The notes under the pieces: generated by a model
Told to the model about the DNA's origin: nothing
Database searches by the model: none
What the model saw: only the letters and a program-made list of their open reading frames with translations
Shown: piece by piece, positions 7,198 through 9,943 of the stretch
How the letters are laid out: every line of letters begins with the position of its first letter
Numbering within the stretch: the stretch's first letter is position 1
Made by a program: the position numbers and the translations under genes
Source: Dehalococcoidia bacterium
GTDB taxonomy: Bacteria; Chloroflexota; Dehalococcoidia; Dehalococcoidales; Fen-1064
Direction of reading: 5' to 3'
Assembly (NCBI GenBank): GCA_003153075.1
Contig: PMBW01000129.1
Location: 5,881 to 15,823 of the forward strand
DNA length: 9,943 nucleotides

Positions 7198-7338
7198 AAA
7201 AAGTAAGGCTGGCCAAGCCAATAAACCCGATTACTCCCAGGGCTCCGGTCACGGGAGGGGTCAACATCAACACTTAGCTGTGAGCTCTACCACAAAACCC
7301 ACAGTACCCTGGCTTCCCCTGGCAAGACCAGCCTTACT
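7198..7338 (-). ncRNA. Unidentified structured RNA candidate
   Basis: The ends form a perfect 11-bp closing stem (7202-7212 with 7328-7338; AGTAAGGCTGG read on the minus strand). On the minus strand the stem is followed by a run of Ts (plus A run 7198-7202), as in a terminator-closed RNA. Inside, on the minus strand, GCCA pairs with UGGC, CCAGGG with CCCUGG, CUGUGGG with CUCACAG, and CUCC with GGAG, giving a branched fold. GCCAGGG occurs twice in its 5' part. No protein frame explains it. It lies 86 nt upstream of the first binding-protein ATG, on the same strand. It could be a free small RNA or a leader/attenuator. I could not match it to SRP RNA, tmRNA or a riboswitch class I know; a 6S-type RNA is conceivable but unsupported. 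Confidence 0.5.
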
Positions 7339-7380
7339 ACTGGTATTCTGATTAAAGCTTTCTTTTTGTCCGTGTTCCCT

Positions 7381-7439
7381 CTATTGACTAAAGGTTCATA
7401 TCAGCTTAATTAGCTATAATCCGTATGAACCTTCAATAG
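7381..7439. promoter_or_regulatory. Long dyad flanking a promoter -10 box (possible operator)
   Basis: AAGGTTCATA (7391-7400) and its exact reverse complement TATGAACCTT (7424-7433) are separated by 23 nt; the arm centres are 33 bp apart, about three helical turns. Outside them CTATTG (7381-7386) and CAATAG (7434-7439) also pair, with four extra bases on the left. The 23-nt spacer holds TATAAT. Transcription from that box would start inside the right arm, so the dyad is more likely a DNA operator than an RNA hairpin of the rightward transcript. Confidence 0.5.
7415..7420 (+). promoter_or_regulatory. -10 box of the alpha/beta-hydrolase-fold gene
   Basis: A perfect TATAAT sits about 125 nt before the ATG at 7547. 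No good -35 lies at 16-18 nt. A TTGACT (7384-7389) is 25 nt away, too far for normal sigma-70 use, so an activator at the surrounding dyad may be needed. The 12-mer ATTAGCTATAAT (7409-7420) recurs upstream of the aldo/keto reductase gene. Confidence 0.5.
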
Positions 7440-7546
7440 GATTTGCAACGGGAAAGATAGCAAAATGCTAACATTGATTACAGAATTTGTCAATAGCCGT
7501 CCAAAGGTGCATTATTAAAATATTCAAAATATCTGGAGGTTATCCG

Positions 7547-8326
7547 ATGAAAAGAGCATATACTGATACGCAAGAAGGGCAGATCCACTACCGTACTGAA
7601 GGCAGCGGCGAACCGGTATTATTACTCCATAAGGCCAGCTTATCTTCGGATGAATATACCGAGTTACTGCCCTTGCTTGGCAAAACCCGCCGGGCGATTG
7701 CCGTTGATGTGCTGGGGTGTGGAGATTCGGACCAGCCGTCTTTCGCGCCGGAAATTGAGGATTACGCGCGCAATATCGTCCATTTCATGGATGCCTTAAA
7801 GATACAAAAAACCGACATTGTCGGGCGTCTTTTCGGCGCTGCGATCGCGGTGGAAATGGCGGTTACCTACCCGGAAAGGGTCAATAAACTGGTGCTTTGT
7901 GATGTACTGCACGTAAAACCCGAGGTTTTAAAGAGAGCCCATGATGACTTTATAAATGAAACACTCGTATTTAAAGAGGACGGCTCCCATCTGATCGAGG
8001 TGTGGAACGGGCGCCGGGCAAAACCGCCGGTAAAAATGGAAATGGCACAACGCGCCACCAATGCCTACCTGGCAGCGGATCTGGGCAGAAGGGCTGGGGA
8101 CTCGCACCGGGCCAAATTCGCCTATGACGTTGGGACACGGCTTGCGAAAATCAAGCAACCGGTATTTCTTATATACAGCGAGCGCAGCGGGCTTTATCCT
8201 AATCTGGAAATGACCAGACAACTGCTGCCCGGGTGCCCGGCTAAATTAATTACCGGGACTCCTTCTTTTCCAACCTGGGAAAAACCGCAGGAATACGCGC
8301 AGGCAATCCTGGGGTTTTTACGATAA
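7547..8326 (+). CDS. Alpha/beta-hydrolase-fold protein lacking the catalytic triad
   Basis: A 259-residue protein. ATG 7547 is chosen over a TTG at 7487 because GGAGG (7535-7539) lies 7 nt before it and the homologous region starts there. The fold is clear: GSGEPVLLLH (19-28), AVDVLGCGDSDQP (52-64), the nucleophile-elbow region DIVGRLFGAAIAVEMA (90-105), YPERVNKLVL (108-117), PVFLIYSERSGLYP (205-218) and WEKPQEYAQAILGFLR (244-259). Yet the elbow GxSxG reads GRLFG, putting Leu95 at the nucleophile position. The usual acid after strand 6 (GERD) reads SERS (Ser214), and the usual His (GHxxxxEkP) aligns with Ser240. HG of the oxyanion region is HK (28-29). It is probably not a Ser-triad hydrolase; it could be a binding protein, regulator or enzyme with different chemistry. 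It stands alone between its promoter and a terminator-like hairpin. Confidence 0.88.
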   Translation: MKRAYTDTQEGQIHYRTEGSGEPVLLLHKASLSSDEYTELLPLLGKTRRAIAVDVLGCGDSDQPSFAPEIEDYARNIVHFMDALKIQKTDIVGRLFGAAIAVEMAVTYPERVNKLVLCDVLHVKPEVLKRAHDDFINETLVFKEDGSHLIEVWNGRRAKPPVKMEMAQRATNAYLAADLGRRAGDSHRAKFAYDVGTRLAKIKQPVFLIYSERSGLYPNLEMTRQLLPGCPAKLITGTPSFPTWEKPQEYAQAILGFLR

Positions 8327-8336
8327 CCGGCCCGGG

Positions 8337-8408
8337 CAACACGCTGGAAATGTAAAATATTCAATAAATATTCCGTTTACCGGTACAGGCGTTGTTATCT
8401 TGTTTTTT
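8337..8408 (+). terminator. Imperfect hairpin with T-run after the hydrolase-fold gene
   Basis: A long interrupted stem: AACACGCTG (8338-8346) pairs with CAGGCGTTGTT (8386-8396) leaving two bulged bases, then GTAAA pairs with TTTAC, then AATATT with AATATT at the tip. TTGTTTTTT (8400-8408) follows. It is less compact than the two leftward terminators but well placed after the stop at 8326. Confidence 0.45.
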
Positions 8409-8473
8409 CCTTAATGTCATTGCATCATTTTTTATGTTAATATTATTTAAAAAATCAAACTGTCAATATTAGC

Positions 8474-8479
8474 TATAAT
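8474..8479 (+). promoter_or_regulatory. -10 box of the aldo/keto reductase gene
   Basis: TATAAT lies inside ATTAGCTATAAT (8468-8479), the same 12-mer as upstream of the hydrolase-fold gene. No recognisable -35 is present at the proper distance. A start near 8486 would give a leader of about 105 nt. Confidence 0.45.
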
Positions 8480-8506
8480 AATTGTAATAAGAGTGGTCTT
8501 GGATTC

Positions 8507-8545
8507 CCTGAGAATATATCAGTGTTTGACTGCTATTGCCTCAGG
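8507..8545 (+). promoter_or_regulatory. Nested leader hairpin before the aldo/keto reductase
   Basis: CCTGAG (8507-8512) pairs with CTCAGG (8540-8545), and inside, CAGT (8520-8523) pairs with ACTG (8529-8532) around GTTTG. The internal loop has seven bases on each side. It falls in the predicted 5' leader and ends 47 nt before the start codon. No U-run follows. The function is unknown. Confidence 0.35.
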
Positions 8546-8592
8546 CGGATCTTCTGACAATGTTCAGTGGATATACACAAGGCAGGTGAGCG

Positions 8593-9639
8593 GTGGAAAA
8601 AGTAAGATTAGGCCGGACTAACCTGATGGTTTCTAAAATCGGCTTTGGCGGTATCCCGATCCAGAGGCTGACCGAAGCTGAAACAATTTCACTGGTGCGC
8701 AGATGTTTCGAACTGGGTATTAACTTTTTCGATACCGCTAATAATTACACCACCAGTGAAGAGCGCATCGGGAAAGCCATAAAGGGTTTCCGTGACAAGA
8801 TAATTATCGCTACCAAATCCGGTTCGCGTGATCCGGAAGAGTTGTCCAAACATCTCGAACTCAGTTTAAAACGGCTGGACGTGGATTACATTGACCTCTA
8901 TCAGTTCCATGGTATCAGTGATTTTGCCAGTCTGGATAAAATCCTCACGCCGGGCGGGGCGATGTCCGTGGTATTAAACGCGCAATCCAAAGGAATCGTC
9001 AGGCATATTGGCTTATCCAGTCACCAGATCGATGTTGCCCTCAAGGCGGTCGCCACCGGCCGTTTCGAAACGCTTATGTTCCCGTTCAATTTTATTACCC
9101 CCGAAGCAGCCGACGAACTGATCCCCCTGTGCCGGAAAATGGATGTAGGGTTTATCTGTATGAAACCGATGGCCGGCGGGATGGTTGATAACGCCAATAT
9201 CGCTATAAAATATTTACGGCAGTATCCTGATATTGTCCCGATACCCGGGATTGAAAGGACTACAGAAATCGAGGAAATCATTAACATAATGCAAGACTCC
9301 ACGCAGATGACCGACGCGGAAAAACAGGAAATGGATCGGATCAAGGCGACGTTGGGAGCCCATTTCTGCCACCGCTGCGATTATTGCCAGCCCTGCACGA
9401 TGAAGATACCGATATCCACAGTGCTGACGCACCAGAGCGCTTACCGGCGTTTGCATCCGGCGCGTTTTTTCTCGCCGCCGCTGGGTGAACCGATCGAAAA
9501 AGCGACGGAATGCAGCGACTGCGGCGAGTGCGAGCAGCGGTGTCCGTACCATTTGCCGATCAGGAAACTGCTAAAAGAACAGATTACCTGGTACCGCTCT
9601 CTGAAACGGGAATATGAAAAACAATGCACTTCTGGATAA
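8593..9639 (+). CDS. Aldo/keto reductase with C-terminal [4Fe-4S] domain
   Basis: A 348-residue protein starting at GTG 8593 (MEKVRLGRTN, the usual family start), with an AGG-rich ribosome site at 8584-8590. Residues 1-250 form the TIM-barrel NAD(P)H-dependent reductase: LGRTNLMVSKIGFGG, tetrad D47 and Y52 (FFDTANNY), K75 (ATKSG) and H106 (YQFHG), LSSHQ near 141-145, CMKPMAGG (189-196) and PIPGIE (216-221), the cofactor-side loop. The C-terminus has eight cysteines in two groups: C259-x2-C262-x2-C265-x2-C268 and C307-x2-C310-x2-C313-x3-C317-P, typical of the Fe-S subgroup of this family in anaerobes and consistent with two [4Fe-4S] clusters. It is a predicted cytoplasmic carbonyl reductase or electron-transfer oxidoreductase; the substrate is not inferable. 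A flavoprotein gene starts 65 nt downstream on the same strand with no terminator, so the two are likely co-expressed. Confidence 0.94.
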   Translation: MEKVRLGRTNLMVSKIGFGGIPIQRLTEAETISLVRRCFELGINFFDTANNYTTSEERIGKAIKGFRDKIIIATKSGSRDPEELSKHLELSLKRLDVDYIDLYQFHGISDFASLDKILTPGGAMSVVLNAQSKGIVRHIGLSSHQIDVALKAVATGRFETLMFPFNFITPEAADELIPLCRKMDVGFICMKPMAGGMVDNANIAIKYLRQYPDIVPIPGIERTTEIEEIINIMQDSTQMTDAEKQEMDRIKATLGAHFCHRCDYCQPCTMKIPISTVLTHQSAYRRLHPARFFSPPLGEPIEKATECSDCGECEQRCPYHLPIRKLLKEQITWYRSLKREYEKQCTSG

Positions 9640-9704
9640 AGAATGCGAAGGATAAAGCTATTTTATGCATGGTTTAACACGATGCTTGCTATTAAGGGGT
9701 AGAA

Positions 9705-9943
9705 ATGAGGATTAATGAAAACATTTGCCTAAGTAGTAAATTGAACGGTGCGATATCGATCAGGGCACTAAAACGATTTGCCGCTGAACAAGATACCGGT
9801 GCCTGGAAAAGATTCTCTCGCAAGTTGCCGCCGACCGGAAAAAAAGTGGCTGTTGTAGGTTCCGGTCCGGCCGGTTTAACTGCCGCCTATTATCTGGCCA
9901 AACTGGGACATACCGTTACTGTATTCGAGGCTTACAGCAGGCC
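9705..9943 (+). CDS. GltD-like FAD/NAD(P)-binding oxidoreductase (5' part)
   Basis: It starts at ATG 9705, 5 nt after AAGGGG, and stays open for 79 codons to the window edge. AISIRALKRFAAEQ (16-29) matches the segment that ends the N-terminal Fe-S domain of GltD-type flavoproteins. KKVAVVGSGPAGLTAAYYLA (46-65) is the FAD-binding Rossmann fold with GxGxxG at G52, G54 and G57, ending in VFEA with the ribose-binding acid E75. Family members pass electrons between NAD(P)H, FAD and Fe-S clusters, often with a partner subunit. Oddly, only the tail of the N-terminal Fe-S domain is present, with a single Cys (C8); an in-frame TAA at 9693-9695 prevents a longer start. The upstream aldo/keto reductase carries Fe-S clusters, so a complex is possible but speculative. 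The C-terminal part is outside the window. Confidence 0.87.
   Translation, partial: MRINENICLSSKLNGAISIRALKRFAAEQDTGAWKRFSRKLPPTGKKVAVVGSGPAGLTAAYYLAKLGHTVTVFEAYSR

Noticed and set aside
7198..7338. Assignment of the structured RNA to SRP RNA, tmRNA, 6S RNA or a known riboswitch
   Set aside because: I could not find the SRP apical-loop motif, a tmRNA tag frame or riboswitch core motifs. The branched interior does not clearly match the single long duplex of 6S RNA.
7487..7546. TTG 7487 as start of the hydrolase-fold gene
   Set aside because: There is no ribosome site before it, whereas GGAGG sits 7 nt before ATG 7547, where the family homology begins.
9021..9629. Minus-strand frames across the aldo/keto reductase
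   Set aside because: They are antisense shadows of a gene with an intact tetrad and two Fe-S motifs.

Overview
The window looks like chromosomal DNA from an anaerobic bacterium with roughly balanced base composition. Large family-5 solute-binding lipoproteins with long threonine-rich linkers, Fe-S-linked oxidoreductases and an odd alpha/beta-hydrolase-fold protein resemble gene content of Dehalococcoidia-type Chloroflexota. That placement is inferred from gene style only; there is no rRNA, tRNA or marker gene to anchor it. I see no insertion sequence, phage gene or CRISPR array.

Left part (1-7112, all minus strand). Transcription runs right to left through three paralogous family-5 (SBP_bac_5, DppA/OppA-like) substrate-binding protein genes and then a GH51 alpha-L-arabinofuranosidase that leaves the window at position 1. 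The first two binding proteins (5265-7112 and 3126-4976) are close relatives. Each has a lipoprotein signal, a Thr-rich tether, a promoter candidate and a strong hairpin terminator. The third (1267-2952) is different: it begins at a TTG directly at the mature domain, has no signal peptide or tether, has an in-frame stop 15 nt upstream, and lacks three cysteines the exported copies share. No terminator separates it from the GH51 gene 87 nt downstream, so these two probably share a transcript. No permease or ATPase genes lie in the window. Some family-5 binding proteins bind oligosaccharides rather than peptides, so arabinose-containing oligosaccharide uptake and hydrolysis is plausible but unproven.

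Middle (7113-7546). This roughly 430-bp divergent intergenic region is the densest non-coding part. It holds a promoter/palindrome before the first binding protein, a structured RNA candidate of about 140 nt (11-bp closing stem followed by a U-run on the minus strand), and a 10-bp dyad flanking a perfect TATAAT box facing right.

Right part (7547-9943, plus strand). First comes an alpha/beta-hydrolase-fold protein in which the Ser, Asp and His positions of the triad are all substituted, so it is probably not a classical hydrolase. An imperfect terminator hairpin follows, then a leader region, then an aldo/keto reductase with an intact tetrad and a C-terminal double [4Fe-4S] domain. Sixty-five nt further on starts a GltD-like FAD/NAD(P)-binding oxidoreductase that keeps only the tail of the usual N-terminal Fe-S domain and is cut by the window end. 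The last two look like an operon for a redox pathway whose substrate cannot be read from the sequence.
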